A DNA stretch of 64,000 nucleotides from Vibrio renipiscarius. Lineage in GTDB: Bacteria > Pseudomonadota > Gammaproteobacteria > Enterobacterales > Vibrionaceae. The stretch spans positions 310,001 to 374,000 of the forward strand of contig NZ_JTKH01000003.1 of NCBI RefSeq assembly GCF_000827885.1, written 5' to 3'. Below, in pieces: positions 29,675-38,326 of this stretch. How positions within the stretch are numbered: the stretch's first letter is position 1; each line of letters opens with the position of its first letter. A model generated the notes under the pieces. It saw only the letters and a list, made by a program, of their open reading frames with translations. It did not search any database and was not told the DNA's origin. A program made the position numbers and the translations under genes.

Positions 29675-30118
29675 ATGAAGCTTAGTTCACAAACACTACT
29701 TGCAGCACTTTCTCTTCCAGTGTTGATGACCGCGTGTGCAAGCAACGGTGATGAAGTGAAACAAATCACAGCAGCAGACCTGCAGCACCACAACTGGTCT
29801 TTAGTCAGTGTGGATGGCAAAGCCATCGTAACTGAAGAAGGTCAAGCAGCGCCAAATCTGGAAGTTGGTGAAAAGATGACAGCAAATGGTAACGCTGGCT
29901 GTAACAATTTCTTTGGCCAAGCTGAACTGAAAAACAACCAATTCCGCATTGAAAAAATGGCACTGACCATGAAGATGTGTATGGGCGAGTCAATGAATGT
30001 AGAACAAGCATTCTCTCAAACGCTTTCAGATTGGAGCGATATGGCTCTGACAAAAGACAGCCTAGTGTTGACCAATGATGTTCATACGCTGACATTTAAA
30101 TTGAGCGATTGGAAATAA
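29675..30118 (+). CDS. META domain lipoprotein (HslJ-like)
   Basis: 147 residues from ATG 29675 (TGGAG about 10 bases upstream). Signal 'LLAALSLPVLMTACASNG' has a lipobox with Cys at about 18. The rest is one META/HslJ domain: 'HNWSLVSVDGKAI', 'GNAGCNNFFGQAEL' (the family's G-x-x-G-C-N pattern) and 'MALTMKMCMGESMNVEQAF' with its Met-Met-Cys segment. HslJ in E. coli is linked to heat shock and novobiocin resistance. Outer- or inner-membrane lipoprotein in the periplasm; followed by a terminator. Confidence 0.9.
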   Translation: MKLSSQTLLAALSLPVLMTACASNGDEVKQITAADLQHHNWSLVSVDGKAIVTEEGQAAPNLEVGEKMTANGNAGCNNFFGQAELKNNQFRIEKMALTMKMCMGESMNVEQAFSQTLSDWSDMALTKDSLVLTNDVHTLTFKLSDWK

Positions 30119-30144
30119 TCCATCAAATCAATTCTGATTCAAAC

Positions 30145-30175
30145 AAGAGAGCAGCCCATTGGTTGCTCTTTTTTA
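30145..30175 (+). terminator. terminator of the META lipoprotein gene
   Basis: AGAGCAGCC/GGTTGCTCT stem (one G-T pair), 4-base loop, T6 tail. Confidence 0.9.
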
Positions 30176-30394
30176 TTTCCCCACCCTTTAATTTTTCTTG
30201 GTTTAAACGCCATGATGCAAAGCCCTCATCACTCGCACACTTTTCAAACAATTGACTAACAATCACGCCAAATACTTAAATAATTTCATTTTTTTCCGTC
30301 ATAATGAATAAAATAGACATCTTATCCGGTCTAGAATATCAACGCCGTTATTGCACGTACTCAAACCGGATTATTCACGAAGATAGGGACCACT

Positions 30395-31537
30395 ATGACA
30401 AGGCTGTTCACACTCATTTTCACTCTTATTGTTAGCTTCTCAAGTGCAGGGGCAGAACAATGGCAAACGACAACAGAACAAGCGAAAGGTCAGACGGTCT
30501 ATTTTCATGCTTGGGGTGGTAGCCAAGAGATCAATAACTACCTTCGCTGGGCCGCAGAGCAAGTGCAACAACAGTACGGGGTGACATTAAAACATGTCAA
30601 AGTGACGGATATTGCCGAAACCACCTCCCGCTTAATCGCCGAAAAAGCAGCGAATCAAAATCAAGGCGGAAGTGTTGATCTGGTGTGGATCAACGGTGAA
30701 AATTTCAAATCAATGAAAAGCCATAATTTACTCTTTGGCCCTTTCGTTGACACATTGCCTAATTGGGCATTGGTTGATAAGTCGTTACCCGTTGATAAAG
30801 ATTTTTCAGAACCCACACAAGGGCTAGAAGCACCATGGGGCGTTGGGCAGCTTGTGTTCATCCATGATCGTCAGCAAGTGAGCAATCCACCCGTCTCCTT
30901 CAATGAATTACTCAGCTACGCACACGCATTCCCAAATAGAATTACCTATCCGCGTCCACCTGAATTTCATGGCACCAGCTTTTTGAAAGCGTTACTTATC
31001 GAACTCACCGACAATAGCAGCGCTCTTAGCCTCCCAGTCACGCAATCCAATTTTGCCTCAGTGACTAAGTCCTTATGGCAATATTTGGATCAATTACATG
31101 CTGTCGCCTGGCGTCAAGGAAAGCAATTTCCTGCGGGAAGTGCCGAGATGATTCAGCTGCTTGATGATGGCCAAATTGATCTTGCGATCACCTTTAATCC
31201 AAACGCTGTTTTTTCCGCGCAAGCAGCCGGAAAACTAGAAGACACCACAACAGCGTATGCCATGGAAGCGGGCGCCCTTTCTAATATCCATTTTCTAGCG
31301 ATTCCTTGGAATGCGAACTCCCCGCAAGGGGCTCAAGTGGTGATCAACTTCTTGCTTAGCGCTGAAGCACAATCACGTAAAGGCGATTTGAATGTCTGGG
31401 GCGATCCAGCGGTGCTGAACAACCAATACCTCACAGGATCCGCTAAAAAGACCACCCTATTCCCTTCACTGGCAGAACCGCATCCTAGCTGGCAAGCGGC
31501 ACTGGAAAAAGAGTGGCAAAAGCGTTATGGCAACTAG
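30395..31537 (+). CDS. ynjB: ABC transporter substrate-binding protein, YnjB-like
   Basis: 380 residues with a signal peptide ('TLIFTLIVSFSSAGA', cleaved near EQWQ). It has the fold and length of YnjB-type solute-binding proteins: 'VYFHAWGGSQEINNYLRWA' start, 'DLVWINGENFKSMK', and 'YPRPPEFHGTSFLKALL'. The substrate of the Ynj system is not known; sequence relatives bind thiamine, iron or polyamines. It heads the ynjBCD-F operon with 26 bases to the permease gene. Confidence 0.88.
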   Translation: MTRLFTLIFTLIVSFSSAGAEQWQTTTEQAKGQTVYFHAWGGSQEINNYLRWAAEQVQQQYGVTLKHVKVTDIAETTSRLIAEKAANQNQGGSVDLVWINGENFKSMKSHNLLFGPFVDTLPNWALVDKSLPVDKDFSEPTQGLEAPWGVGQLVFIHDRQQVSNPPVSFNELLSYAHAFPNRITYPRPPEFHGTSFLKALLIELTDNSSALSLPVTQSNFASVTKSLWQYLDQLHAVAWRQGKQFPAGSAEMIQLLDDGQIDLAITFNPNAVFSAQAAGKLEDTTTAYAMEAGALSNIHFLAIPWNANSPQGAQVVINFLLSAEAQSRKGDLNVWGDPAVLNNQYLTGSAKKTTLFPSLAEPHPSWQAALEKEWQKRYGN

Positions 31538-31563
31538 CTTAAGTCATCAACGACGAGCAACTC

Positions 31564-33246
31564 ATGTTTAGATTTTCGTACCTGCTGTTCATTTTGATTG
31601 TCATTGTCCCTATCATTCCAGGTTTTGGTGGGGTCATACTCTCGTCGTTGAGTTATGTGCCTCCTTTAGACATGCATAATGTGTCTTGGCTCGGTTACAC
31701 ACAGCTTTGGGCATGGACCGGTTGGATAGAATCACTGGCTTTGAGTTTTTTCAGTGCTCTGACGAGTACCTATCTTGCTGCGATTTTTTGTTTTTCAATT
31801 TTGCAGCAACTTTGGACGAGTCAGCATTGGGCCAAAGTAGAAGGATTGCTGTCTCCTTTATTGGCCATGCCTCACGTCGCATTTGCGATTGGGTTTGCTT
31901 TCCTATTTGCTCCGACAGGCATCATCGCTCGGTTGGCGTTTCAATGGTTTGGGATTGAAGTTGACACCCAATCAAGCGCTTGGTTAGTGCATGACCCATA
32001 CGCCATCGGACTGACGCTCGCACTTGCCCTGAAGGAAACACCCTTTTTGCTCCTTATGAGCCTGCCCATACTGCAGCAACTTAATTTAAAACGAAGCCAA
32101 CAAATCGCCGCTTCGCTGGGGTACTCACCTCAAGAAGCGTGGCTAAAAATCGTTTTTCCTCAATGGCTCAAAAAAATGCGTTTCGCGTTATTTGCCGTCA
32201 TCGCTTATGGCGTCTCTGTCGTCGATGTCGCCCTCATTCTTGGCCCTAATAACCCTCCAACATTGGCCGTGCTTGTATGGCAATGGTATAACGACCCTGA
32301 TTTAAATCTCATTCCTCGCGCCTCCGCAGGCGCGGTAGTGTTGTTCTTACTCGCGAGTGGACTGATGCTGCTCGTGATAAGTATTGAAAAATCGCTAACT
32401 CGCTGGTGGCCAACGTGGCAATTTTCCGGTCGATTTGGCTGGAAACTGCCCGGCTCGTTGATTTTCTCATGCTCGGCATTACTCGCCGGGCTAATGGTGC
32501 CATTGTTTATTCTTTGGAGCGTCGCTCAGCGTTGGCGCTTCCCTGATTTATTGCCAAGTAAATTGAGCCTGAATTTTTGGCAATTTGAGTGGGCCAACAT
32601 GGCCCCAACACTCTTTAATAGCCTCTGTTTAGCGCTCATCACCGCCAGCATTTCATTAGGATTAGGCTTGATCGCACAAGAATACAAAGCACAACGTAAA
32701 CATGTGATTCCTGATTACCTCATTGCGCTGCCAATGCTGATCCCACAGTTGTCCCTGCTGTTTGGATTGCAAATCGCCAGCTTATATTTATCGTCGGATG
32801 GTTATCTCGTGTGGGTGCTGTGGGCGCATGTCTTTTTTGCCTTCCCATTTGTCTATTTGGCTCTCGACGGTCCGTGGCAAAGCTACAATCAAAACTTCAC
32901 CAACACATCGCTCAGTTTGGGCAAATCACCGGTCGCAACTTTCGTTACCGTCAAAATACGCATACTGCTACCCGCGTTACTCTATGCTTGGGCTGTTGGC
33001 GCCAGTGTGAGTCTTGCTCAATACTTACCGACGTTAATGCTTGGGGGCGGTCGCATTGCGACAATGACCACCGAAGCGGTCGCCCTTTCAAGTGGCTTTG
33101 ACCGACGAGTGACGGCCATTTATGCCATTTTACAAGCGATCTTACCGTTTCTCTTTTTCTCTGCCGCTCTGTTCGTTAATCGCTTAACTCAACGTAAGCA
33201 TTCGATGTCATTCAAGGACAATAATCTCCATGACGCTCTCACTTGA
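31564..33246 (+). CDS. ynjC: ABC transporter permease, YnjC-like, two domains
   Basis: 560 residues holding two complete permease halves, each with about six membrane helices and an EAA-like loop for contact with the ATPase: first half 'AASLGYSPQEAWLKIVFPQW', second half 'SLGKSPVATFVTVKIRILLP'. Single-chain double permeases of this kind occur in thiamine and iron uptake systems. It overlaps the ATPase gene by 17 bases. Substrate unknown. Confidence 0.88.
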   Translation: MFRFSYLLFILIVIVPIIPGFGGVILSSLSYVPPLDMHNVSWLGYTQLWAWTGWIESLALSFFSALTSTYLAAIFCFSILQQLWTSQHWAKVEGLLSPLLAMPHVAFAIGFAFLFAPTGIIARLAFQWFGIEVDTQSSAWLVHDPYAIGLTLALALKETPFLLLMSLPILQQLNLKRSQQIAASLGYSPQEAWLKIVFPQWLKKMRFALFAVIAYGVSVVDVALILGPNNPPTLAVLVWQWYNDPDLNLIPRASAGAVVLFLLASGLMLLVISIEKSLTRWWPTWQFSGRFGWKLPGSLIFSCSALLAGLMVPLFILWSVAQRWRFPDLLPSKLSLNFWQFEWANMAPTLFNSLCLALITASISLGLGLIAQEYKAQRKHVIPDYLIALPMLIPQLSLLFGLQIASLYLSSDGYLVWVLWAHVFFAFPFVYLALDGPWQSYNQNFTNTSLSLGKSPVATFVTVKIRILLPALLYAWAVGASVSLAQYLPTLMLGGGRIATMTTEAVALSSGFDRRVTAIYAILQAILPFLFFSAALFVNRLTQRKHSMSFKDNNLHDALT

Positions 33247-33910
33247 AAACCTCACCATTTCTAAGCGAAACGGCACGCCACTTTGCGAACCGATGAATTT
33301 CACGATTAACAATGGTGAAATGACGGCATTAATGGGGCCAAGTGGGTGCGGTAAATCCACCTTATTTAATCTCATTGCCGGTCATCTAGACGACGCTTTT
33401 GACTACCAAGGGCAAGTCATACTCAATCATCAGCGCATTGACCTACTCGCCGCCCACCACCGAGAAGTGGGGATACTTTTCCAAGATGATTTACTGTTTC
33501 CACATTTGAACGTCTGGCAAAATCTCGCCTTTGCGCTGCCAAATTCAATTAAAAAAAGACAACGCCAAGAGCAAGCATTGGCTTGCTTACATTCTGTTGA
33601 CTTAGTGCATTTAGCACACTCATACCCCGACCAAATTTCCGGTGGGCAACGTGCGCGAATCAGTCTGTTGCGGATGATCCTTGCCAAACCCAAGTTAGCG
33701 CTATTGGATGAACCGTTTAGTAAATTAGATAAGGATTTACGTTATCAATTTAGAGATTGGGTCGTAGAACAACTGGCCATGGCCAATATTCCAACATTGC
33801 TGGTCACTCATGATGTTGATGATGTGCCTTCCAAAGCAACCATACTTCAGTGGCCGAATCATACCAGCTCGTCCCCACTCGCCAACCAACCACATGATGT
33901 GAGCCTCTAA
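33230..33910 (+). CDS. ynjD: ABC transporter ATP-binding protein, YnjD-like
   Basis: 226 residues. Walker A 'GPSGCGKSTLF' (about 36-46), Q-loop 'GILFQDDLLFPHL', signature 'ISGGQRARISLLR', Walker B 'LALLDEPFSKLD', H-loop 'LLVTHDVDD'. All catalytic parts are intact. It powers the YnjB/YnjC importer at the inner membrane. The start lies inside the end of ynjC, suggesting translational coupling. Confidence 0.93.
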   Translation: MTLSLENLTISKRNGTPLCEPMNFTINNGEMTALMGPSGCGKSTLFNLIAGHLDDAFDYQGQVILNHQRIDLLAAHHREVGILFQDDLLFPHLNVWQNLAFALPNSIKKRQRQEQALACLHSVDLVHLAHSYPDQISGGQRARISLLRMILAKPKLALLDEPFSKLDKDLRYQFRDWVVEQLAMANIPTLLVTHDVDDVPSKATILQWPNHTSSSPLANQPHDVSL

Positions 33911-33918
33911 GGTAAAAT

Positions 33919-34533
33919 ATGCTTGATAGATTTAGTATTCAATTGATTCGCCAACCGTTGCATTGTGCCGCTTCAGCTTTGGATAAAAGGAAGATCAAAG
34001 CCAATCAAGTGACGCTCTTTGGCTTTGCAATAGGTTGCCTCGCGTTGCCAGCCCTGATTGAGCAATCCTACTTGCTTGCTTTGATTTTGATTGTGGTAAA
34101 CCGTGTTTGTGATGGGTTAGATGGCGCGCTCGCACGGATTCAAGGCATCACCGACGCGGGAGGGTTTCTCGACATCAGTCTCGATTTTCTATTTTACTCA
34201 CTGATTCCCTTCGGCTTTGTATTGGCCAACCCTGAGCACAATGCCGTGCCTGGTGCCTTTCTGATCTTTGCCTTTATCGGCACGGGTAGCAGCTTTCTTG
34301 CCTTTGCGGTGATGGCGGGAAAACGAGGCATTGAAAATCCCGTCTACCAACATAAATCGCTTTACTACATGAGTGGATTAACCGAAGGAACCGAAACCAT
34401 TGCGTGTTTCATTTTATTCTGTTTATTACCCCACCACTTTGCCACCATTGCCTATATCTATGGTGCAGCATGCTGGTTCACAACCGCCACCCGCATCTAC
34501 GCGGGGTATAACACGCTCTCTCAGCGCCACTAG
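33919..34533 (+). CDS. ynjF: CDP-alcohol phosphatidyltransferase, YnjF-like
   Basis: 204 residues. The complete D-G-x2-A-R-x8-G-x3-D-x3-D motif is spread over 'DGLDGALARIQGITDAGG' and 'FLDISLDF' (residues about 64-90). Several membrane helices. Members transfer an alcohol to the phosphatidyl group of a CDP-lipid; the alcohol for YnjF is unknown. It is 8 bases after ynjD; E. coli has the same order with ynjE between. Its terminator is split by an ERIC-like element. Confidence 0.9.
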   Translation: MLDRFSIQLIRQPLHCAASALDKRKIKANQVTLFGFAIGCLALPALIEQSYLLALILIVVNRVCDGLDGALARIQGITDAGGFLDISLDFLFYSLIPFGFVLANPEHNAVPGAFLIFAFIGTGSSFLAFAVMAGKRGIENPVYQHKSLYYMSGLTEGTETIACFILFCLLPHHFATIAYIYGAACWFTTATRIYAGYNTLSQRH

Positions 34534-34543
34534 ATTGACCATA

Positions 34544-34710
34544 AAAAGAAACCCAGAGCGGTATTCAACCCAAACAACTTGAAGATGCAGGTAGGTAACA
34601 AGCGAACAAAGCCTCTGAGCATAGGTGTACTATGTGATGAGGTTTGAGAGTGCCTGTCAACACCGCTGCAACTTCAAGTAGGACGGGTATATCGACTCTG
34701 GGTTTCTTTT
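34544..34710. terminator. terminator arms separated by an inserted element
   Basis: AAAAGAAACCCAGAG (34544-34558) and its exact reverse complement CTCTGGGTTTCTTTT (34696-34710) lie between two convergent genes. Without the ERIC-like element between them the arms would form a 15-bp hairpin with a loop of about nine bases and T-rich flanks on both strands, a bidirectional terminator. Confidence 0.75.
34562..34691. repeat. ERIC-like element 1
   Basis: About 130 bases that begin TATTCAACCC and end ACGGGTATA, with long imperfect inverted symmetry (ACTTGAAGATGCAG near the left end against CTGCAACTTCAAGT near the right). Length, ends, the 'GCAACTTCAAGTAGGACGGG' block and insertion at a TA dinucleotide all match enterobacterial repetitive intergenic consensus elements as I know them. 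Confidence 0.75.
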
Positions 34711-34727
34711 ATGAAGAGAGAATAGCG

Positions 34728-35663
34728 TTAGTTTTTAAACACCAAGCACTTTAGAGAAGCTTGCTCGTTGATATCAGCAAACTCTGGCGGATTCTCAAGT
34801 CTTTCAACATAGGTTAACTCTGGTGCTTCTTGCGCCATACCATCAATCAGGAAGCTGCAATCTACCGCTGGAGAGTTAACACACGCCAGCACTTGACCAT
34901 TGTCCGTCAGCAAATCCGGTAAACGGCGTAATATCTTCTGGTAGTCTTTCGTTAGAGCAAAGCTGCCTTTCTGAAACGAGGGCGGATCGATAATGATCAT
35001 ATCGTACGGACCTGATTTCTTGATTTTTCCCCACGATTTAAAGATATCATGGCCAAGAAAGCGAACTTGGTTGATGTTATGACCATTCAATTGATGGTTC
35101 TCACGTCCTTTATTGAGTGACGAACGTGCCATATCCACATTGACGACTTGATCGGCTCCGCCCGCAATCGCCGAAACTGAAAAACCACAAGTGTAAGCAA
35201 ATAGGTTCAATACATTCGCTTGTTTTGCATTGGCTTTCACCCAATCACGGCCTAGGCGCATATCAAGGAATAAACCAAAATTTTGGTTGCGACCAATATC
35301 CAGTTGGTATTTCAGGCCCGACTCAACCACAACTGGGCGAGGGTCAAATTCACCCAACAGAACTTCTGATGGCGCGCCATCACTATAGCGGTGTTGAAGC
35401 AAGATGGTGCGACCTTGCTTTTGACGCCAAACATCAGATTGGCTGAGTGTCGTTAGCCCTTGCTTTAATTGGCTCAAAAACTCATCGTCTACCGGTTTAA
35501 ACACGTTCACAATCAACTGGCCTTGTAACCAATCACACGTTAACTGTTCAAGCCCTGGCCAGCACTGGCCACGTCCGTGAAATAAACGACGCACTTCATC
35601 TGGTGCCACTTCAAGCTGTGTTTCTACGTGCGAAAAAAATGTCGCTAATTGATTTAATTGCAT
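34728..35663 (-). CDS. SAM-dependent RNA methyltransferase, RlmI/RlmK-like
   Basis: 311 residues. The Rossmann-type methyltransferase domain occupies the second half: motif I 'NVLNLFAYTCGFSVSAIAGG', acidic end of strand 2 'VVNVDMARSSLNKG', and motif IV 'IIIDPPSFQKGSF', the D-P-P-S-F pattern of the RlmI/RlmK/YccW group that methylates rRNA cytosine C5 or guanine. It lacks the N-terminal PUA domain of RlmI. It follows the pseudouridine synthase gene by 8 bases, so the two make an RNA-modification operon. Exact target unknown. Confidence 0.85.
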   Translation of the reverse strand: MQLNQLATFFSHVETQLEVAPDEVRRLFHGRGQCWPGLEQLTCDWLQGQLIVNVFKPVDDEFLSQLKQGLTTLSQSDVWRQKQGRTILLQHRYSDGAPSEVLLGEFDPRPVVVESGLKYQLDIGRNQNFGLFLDMRLGRDWVKANAKQANVLNLFAYTCGFSVSAIAGGADQVVNVDMARSSLNKGRENHQLNGHNINQVRFLGHDIFKSWGKIKKSGPYDMIIIDPPSFQKGSFALTKDYQKILRRLPDLLTDNGQVLACVNSPAVDCSFLIDGMAQEAPELTYVERLENPPEFADINEQASLKCLVFKN

Positions 35664-35671
35664 AACCGCTC

Positions 35672-36367
35672 TTATTTCTTAATTACTGGCCAATTGAGTT
35701 GCCAAGGAGTTAACCACTGTCCAATCGCCGCTTGTGCCGCTGGCTGTTGCCATTTTGTGCCCAATTGAGGGTAGTCGCGTGGATCACACATAAAGTCGAA
35801 TTGCTCGCCTAAATACTCAAAACGCAGAGCAAAGGCATGCAAATATCCCCTATCGGCTTGGCTTGCAACATTGTAGATCGGATCGCCAACAATCGCTGAG
35901 CCAACAGATTTCAACGCAACTCGAATTTGGTGTGTTTTACCGGTATGGGGTTTACATAAAAAGAATCGCTCCCCCTCTTCACCCGCCAAAGAGAAAAACT
36001 GTGTCACCGCAGGGTTTTCTTGGCTATTGAGCAACATCCAAGACGAACGACGTGAACGCGCCATATCACCGCGCACTAAACCTTGTTTCTTTTTCGGTTT
36101 TTTACTGCCAATGGCCAAGTAAAATTTACCCACTTGACGTTGAGCAAACAGTGACGATAAAACACTCGCCGCTTGGCTATGTTTTGCAAGGATCAAAAGT
36201 CCTGACGTCATTTTATCCAAGCGATGGACAAGAAAGAGATGCTTATCTCCAGACTGCTTTGCCACTTCCTGCAATAACATGGTATCACCATCATCTTTAT
36301 GCACGGAAACATCAGGATGTTTATTTATGATGAGGAAATCGGGGTGGTTAAAGAGGATATCAAACAT
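35672..36367 (-). CDS. RluA-family pseudouridine synthase (TIGR01621 type)
   Basis: 231 residues, shorter than RluA/C/D and lacking an S4 domain. The catalytic Asp is in 'LFLVHRLDKMTSGLLILAK' (H-R-L-D), followed by 'FYLAIGSKKP' and 'CKPHTGKTHQIRVALKSVG', where RluA enzymes hold the Arg and His-Gln-Ile-Arg motif. It converts uridine in rRNA or tRNA to pseudouridine; target unknown. Its start codon sits directly after a terminator-like hairpin whose 3' arm contains the GGAG ribosome site at ideal spacing. Confidence 0.88.
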   Translation of the reverse strand: MFDILFNHPDFLIINKHPDVSVHKDDGDTMLLQEVAKQSGDKHLFLVHRLDKMTSGLLILAKHSQAASVLSSLFAQRQVGKFYLAIGSKKPKKKQGLVRGDMARSRRSSWMLLNSQENPAVTQFFSLAGEEGERFFLCKPHTGKTHQIRVALKSVGSAIVGDPIYNVASQADRGYLHAFALRFEYLGEQFDFMCDPRDYPQLGTKWQQPAAQAAIGQWLTPWQLNWPVIKK

Positions 36368-36434
36368 GAAAAAGGCTCCATTTGGGAGCCCTGAGTATAT
36401 ACACTCCCCAATGCCTTATAAAGACATTGAGGAG
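36365..36434 (-). promoter_or_regulatory. attenuator-like leader of the pseudouridine synthase gene
   Basis: On the minus strand four arms occur in order: CTCCTCAATG (36434-36425), CATTGGGGAG (36413-36404), CTCCCAAATG (36388-36379, overlapping the terminator's left arm GGCTCC) and GGAGCC (36379-36374) followed by five T's, C and the ATG. Arm 1 pairs fully with arm 2 (one G-U), arm 2 pairs with arm 3 at nine of ten positions, and GGCTCC pairs with GGAGCC. These helices exclude one another in the manner of a transcription attenuator; the last also hides the ribosome site. Confidence 0.5.
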
Positions 36435-36499
36435 AACAGAACCGAGTTTCCTTCAACCGACGTTACGATTAGAACAAAACTTATGCAATGTTGTTTCAT
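36416..36499 (-). CDS. possible 27-aa leader peptide
   Basis: ATG at 36499 to TAA at 36418-36416, beginning MKQHCISFVLIVTS. The stop codon falls in the loop between arm 1 and arm 2 of the candidate attenuator, so a ribosome finishing it would cover arm 1. There is no clear run of one amino acid and the ribosome site is weak (GAGCGG at about -15). A chance open frame of this length is not rare. Confidence 0.25.
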   Translation of the reverse strand: MKQHCISFVLIVTSVEGNSVLFSSMSL

Positions 36500-36551
36500 C
36501 GCATTTAGACCGCTCAACCAGTAGCCGCACAATGGTCACTCAATTGCGTTA

Positions 36552-38168
36552 TCACGCGATACGGAATGTGCCCACCAGCGATTCTAACTGCGATACTTTT
36601 TGGTTAAGGCTAGCCACATTGATTGACGTGTTGTTCGCCAACTCTAATGAATTCGCCGAAATGTCACTGATGGAGGTAATGTCCGCTGCAATTTCACGAG
36701 TCACTGCCGCTTGTTGCTCGGCCGCCGTGGCAATTGAGTTAATCATACTTTGTACATGACTCGCTCCGGATACGATCTCTTCTAACGCATTGACGGCACC
36801 TTCGCTCTGATTAACGCCAATCTCAACCAGACGGCAGTTATCTTCTGTAAAAGTAACGGCTTCGTGCGTTCCGGTTTGAATTGACTGGATGATTACCGAG
36901 ACTTCTTTGGTTGCATTGGTTGTACGCTCGGCTAGTGCACGAACCTCATCGGCGACCACAGCAAATCCACGACCAAACTCGCCGGCACGTGCCGCTTCAA
37001 TCGCCGCATTCAGCGCTAATAAATTGGTTTGCCCAGCGATATCTTCAATCACTTTAATGACTGAGCCAATCTTCTCACTGTGACTACCGAGTTGATTCAT
37101 TTGCGTCGACATATCGGTCATTTGTTGGCTCACTTGTTGAATGCTCGCCACCATCGTTTTGATCACGCTTCGTCCATCTTCTGCCGAAGTCTCTGATCGT
37201 TTTGACTCCTCAAAGGTCGCATTGCCCTGCTGCGCAACCTCAGCGATAGTTAAGCTTAACTCTTCCGCCGCGGTCGCGATAAGCCCCGCTTTATCGGCTT
37301 GGGCAGACGCGCCACGTAAAGCATCTTGACTGATCGTATCCAACTCTTTAGTCACGCCTTTAACTTCATTTGAAACCGAAGAAATCGAACCGATTAGACT
37401 CACAAGCGAGCCCTGCATTCTATTGATTGATACCGCGAGATTGGCCAACTCATCGCCAGATTTATCAATAATGGCCTCGGTCGTTAAGTCGCCATCTGCA
37501 ACCAATTTTGCTACGTGATCTAAGCGACTTAATCTCGTCGTAATCGAGTTGGATAATAGATAAGCAATCGCGCAAGTCACGATGAATGCCACCGATGACA
37601 AAATTAAGATCGTATATTCAATCTGATTGAATGATTCATTTAATCCGAGCAGTGCGGCGTTAGTACCATCAATTTCTGCCGTCGCAACGTTATCGAGAAT
37701 GCGCTCAATCGGAATCAAATAATGCTCATAATACTGATGGAGTAAAGGCAACATCGCCTCTAGGGGAGCATTCTGTTGAAGCATCGGTACAATCATAGAT
37801 TCAAATTGCTCAGCAAAGTTTGCCATCAAACGTTCGATCTCTTCAACACGTTGAAAATCTGACGCATTATTCGATTCTAATTGCTTTAATTTGGTTACAA
37901 TATCCGCAAATTGTTGCTTGCTGGAATAATAGCCATCAAGCCCGCCTTTAGCCCCAGTGATTGCACCTGTCGCATCACGGAAAACATCCCCGCTTTCATC
38001 AATAATAATCAGATAGTTCACCACCTCTGGCACATCATCGATACGGATCTTATCCGCCGCCTCATGGGATGACAAAACCTCTTGCCATATCAAACTCACC
38101 ATTAAAATCAAAATGGCCAGAATGGTGCCAAATCCCAGATACAATTTTTTTCTTACAGACAACGTCAC
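36552..38168 (-). CDS. methyl-accepting chemotaxis protein
   Basis: 538 residues, start GTG with GGAAGG upstream. Membrane helix at about 7-28, a periplasmic four-helix-bundle ligand domain to about 185, second membrane helix ('[20 protein letters not shown]'), HAMP linker ('[17 protein letters not shown]') and a long cytoplasmic coiled coil with the hairpin tip '[20 protein letters not shown]', the invariant signalling core that binds CheA/CheW. Methylation-site regions flank the tip. The ligand is unknown. No chemotaxis genes adjoin. Confidence 0.95.
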   Translation of the reverse strand: MTLSVRKKLYLGFGTILAILILMVSLIWQEVLSSHEAADKIRIDDVPEVVNYLIIIDESGDVFRDATGAITGAKGGLDGYYSSKQQFADIVTKLKQLESNNASDFQRVEEIERLMANFAEQFESMIVPMLQQNAPLEAMLPLLHQYYEHYLIPIERILDNVATAEIDGTNAALLGLNESFNQIEYTILILSSVAFIVTCAIAYLLSNSITTRLSRLDHVAKLVADGDLTTEAIIDKSGDELANLAVSINRMQGSLVSLIGSISSVSNEVKGVTKELDTISQDALRGASAQADKAGLIATAAEELSLTIAEVAQQGNATFEESKRSETSAEDGRSVIKTMVASIQQVSQQMTDMSTQMNQLGSHSEKIGSVIKVIEDIAGQTNLLALNAAIEAARAGEFGRGFAVVADEVRALAERTTNATKEVSVIIQSIQTGTHEAVTFTEDNCRLVEIGVNQSEGAVNALEEIVSGASHVQSMINSIATAAEQQAAVTREIAADITSISDISANSLELANNTSINVASLNQKVSQLESLVGTFRIA

Positions 38169-38283
38169 GCTTCACCTTCCCGGTTGAAATAATTAAGCTT
38201 GGTCATATATCCCTGCTTTATACCGATTATCATCCCGTTATCGCCCAACACCTAAACTTCTTTAATTTTTAATGAGTTAAAAT

Positions 38284-38312
38284 GAAAAAACCTCCAATAA
38301 AGGAGGTTTTTT
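38284..38312. terminator. terminator of the SNF-family transporter gene
   Basis: AAAAAACCTCC/GGAGGTTTTTT with a 6-base loop, 15 bases past the transporter stop on the minus strand; symmetric. Confidence 0.9.
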
Positions 38313-38326
38313 GCGCTCAATATCAC

